Origin: Deinococcus roseus
GTDB taxonomy: Bacteria > Deinococcota > Deinococci > Deinococcales > Deinococcaceae
Reading direction: 5' to 3'
Assembly (NCBI RefSeq): GCF_014646895.1
Contig: NZ_BMOD01000018.1
Span: 1-64,000, forward strand
DNA: 64,000 bases
Below are positions 62,605 to 64,000 of this stretch, in pieces (position 1 is the first letter of the stretch; each line of letters opens with the position of its first letter). A program made the position numbers and the translations under genes. Below the pieces are notes generated by a model, which worked only from the letters and a program-made list of their open reading frames with translations, did no database searches and was not told the DNA's origin.

Positions 62605-63672
62605 ATGACGCGCTTCGTTTCGCTTGATGCTCTGCGGGGAATTGCTGCATTGATGGTGGTGTTTTCCCATGTCGCGGTTTTCACCTACTATCCGTTTGCA
62701 GAGCACCCCAAAATCCCCAGTGCCCTGGAATTTGTGTTGTGGAACCTGGGGGCCACAGGGGTGGACACGTTTTTCGTGTTGAGCGGTTTCGTGCTCAGCT
62801 TGCCTTACCTGCAGCAGGGTCGGGAAATGCAGCCTTTGAAGTTCATCTTCAGGCGCTTTCGACGGCTCTATCCGGCTTATCTGGTTTCTTTGCTGCTTGC
62901 AGTGGCCCTGAAGCACTTTCATGGAACAGAGCCCCTCACCGAAATCGTGATGCGCTGGTACCAGCCCCTCACCGTTCAGGAAGTGCTGCAGCACCTGCTG
63001 TTGCTCAACCCGAAAATGCACATTCAGTCGGTGAATCCGGTGTTGTGGACCCTGCTGGTGGAATTGCACATGGCGTTTTTCATGCCGGTGGTGATCCGCT
63101 TCCTGGCATCCAACACCATGTCATCCTTCACCGTGCTGTTGGTCACCCTGGGAGGGGGTTTCCTGGGGGGGTTCTTTGTGTTTCCCCTGGGCATGGTTCC
63201 CCTGTTCGTGATGGGCGCACTGCTGGCCCTGCACCACTCCGAAGTGCAAGACGCATTCCAGAAGTCCCCCCTGCTGCGCAATGCGGCTTTCTTGCTGGGG
63301 GTGGCTTTGGTGTTTCACCGGTACTGGTGGATTCAAGAGGACCTGTTTTTCATCCGGTACATCTCTGCTTTCGGGGCCACACTGGTGATCCCTGCCATTT
63401 TGGCTTCACCTCAGTTGCAGCGCTTCTTGCAAACCCCGCTGGTGTCCTGGTTCGGGCAGATCAGTTACTCCCTGTACCTGGTGCACCTGCCCATTTTGTT
63501 TTTTGTGGCTTCACACGCCTACTCCAGCCTCGGCGGCTCGCTGGGCACCGGACTGGTGGGCATGGCCCTCAGTGTGGGCGCAGCGGCCCTGCTTCACCGC
63601 TGGTTTGAGAAACCCGTGCTCAACACTTCACGCCCCATCAGGCAAAAAAAGGAGATGGTTCATGCTGAGTAA
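62605..63672 (+). CDS. Acyltransferase 3 (OafA-like) membrane protein
   Basis: A 355-residue integral membrane acyltransferase of the type that O-acetylates surface polysaccharides. The start matches the family (FVSLDALRGIAALMVVFSHV with the catalytic-region His of FSHV), followed by GVDTFFVLSGFVLSLPYLQQ, the RRFRRLYPAYLVSLLLA block, and VLWTLLVELHMAFFMPVVIR. About ten hydrophobic segments are present. AGGAAG precedes the ATG. It overlaps the next gene by 11 bases, so both are likely part of a surface-glycan or membrane operon continuing past the window edge. Confidence 0.88.
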   Translation: MTRFVSLDALRGIAALMVVFSHVAVFTYYPFAEHPKIPSALEFVLWNLGATGVDTFFVLSGFVLSLPYLQQGREMQPLKFIFRRFRRLYPAYLVSLLLAVALKHFHGTEPLTEIVMRWYQPLTVQEVLQHLLLLNPKMHIQSVNPVLWTLLVELHMAFFMPVVIRFLASNTMSSFTVLLVTLGGGFLGGFFVFPLGMVPLFVMGALLALHHSEVQDAFQKSPLLRNAAFLLGVALVFHRYWWIQEDLFFIRYISAFGATLVIPAILASPQLQRFLQTPLVSWFGQISYSLYLVHLPILFFVASHAYSSLGGSLGTGLVGMALSVGAAALLHRWFEKPVLNTSRPIRQKKEMVHAE

Positions 63673-64000
63673 ATTGCGCAATTTGCCTTTCAGGGTTCAG
63701 GCCATGTCATTCACGCAACTCTTCCATGCGGGTTTGGGGTGCGTGACGGTTTACGGCACCACCATGTACCTGTCTGCGCTGCTCAAAGCGGGAGGTGCAG
63801 ATCCAGCCATCAGCGCTGCGGTGCTTCCGGTGGCGCTGGCATTTCTGTTCAACTGGTGTGCTTGCTATGGGGCCAGGCGGCTTGCCGAGTGGATCCACCA
63901 GCAGGATTGGAGCAAAGAAAGGCGGTTTTTCTGGTCTTGTGTGACTGGAAGCATCCTGCTGGCTTCAAGCGTGGGTTTGCTGGTGTTGCTGCTGGCCCTG
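63662..64000 (+). CDS. Membrane protein, N-terminal part (truncated by window end)
   Basis: The frame is open from ATG 63662 to the last base (113 codons). It starts inside the acyltransferase gene and reads LSKLRNLPFRVQAMSFTQLF, a hydrophobic segment GLGCVTVYGTTMYLSALLKA, AAVLPVALAFLFNWCACYGA, and a second strong helix at the edge (SILLASSVGLLVLLLAL). At least three membrane segments are expected. Too little is present to name the family; a transporter-like or polysaccharide-export protein would fit the neighbour. Confidence 0.65.
   Translation, partial: MLSKLRNLPFRVQAMSFTQLFHAGLGCVTVYGTTMYLSALLKAGGADPAISAAVLPVALAFLFNWCACYGARRLAEWIHQQDWSKERRFFWSCVTGSILLASSVGLLVLLLAL

Overview
The window looks like part of a large Deinococcus plasmid or secondary replicon. 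The evidence is a lexA-imuY-dnaE2 mutagenesis operon of the kind known from Deinococcus, several promoters whose -10 box sits 5-7 bases before the start codon (leaderless transcripts, common in this genus), and two complete iteron plus replication-initiator modules about 4 kb apart. No ribosomal or core biosynthetic genes are present. The species cannot be named from the sequence alone.

Layout. 1-9.8 kb: a 2967-residue secreted RHS/YD-repeat toxin (minus strand) ending in a Hint protease-like domain and a YwqJ-like deaminase tip, followed by a SUKH-3-like immunity gene. 9.9-15.3 kb: a Tn3-family and an ISL3-family transposase, each intact except for one in-frame amber codon. 15.3-20.2 kb: unknown genes, including a tandem duplicate with one decayed copy. 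20.2-21.8 kb: an overlapping three-gene operon of winged-helix proteins with a short Gln-Gln-Gly motif. 22.1-24.5 kb: an HU protein behind palindromic repeats, then a 78-residue HTH regulator divergent from a two-gene operon. 24.6-28.5 kb: a 1289-residue TPR / GreAB-C-like / PIN-like protein. 28.6 kb: tRNA-Pro(UGG). 28.7-31.0 kb and 33.1-35.0 kb: two iteron arrays with different consensus, each upstream of its own RepA-type initiator, with a UDG-fold protein and a small RHH/DUF7662 operon between them. 35.1-39.2 kb: a second QQG-motif locus in which the adaptor module is fused to a ~1200-residue STAND-like protein.

39.9-46.5 kb is a DNA-damage block: an SRAP protein operon diverges from lexA-imuY-orf-dnaE2, and both promoters share one palindromic operator. 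47-51 kb: a GH19 lysozyme/chitinase, a second 78-residue HTH regulator with 21-bp tandem operators, and a Hel308-like helicase overlapping a DpdA/TGT-like transglycosylase. 51-55.8 kb: mostly secreted or membrane proteins (SNase-Excalibur nuclease, CsgG-like protein, lipoprotein). 55.9-58.8 kb: a small-protein operon ending in a beta-CASP nuclease. 58.9-64 kb: a membrane-anchored unknown, an FG-GAP lipoprotein, a small lipoprotein, an acyltransferase-3 and the start of a membrane protein.

The strongest candidates for undescribed biology are the two QQG-motif loci (a shared N-terminal adaptor on both small operon proteins and a giant STAND-like protein), the helicase-transglycosylase pair with its own regulator, and the TPR-GreAB-C-PIN protein.
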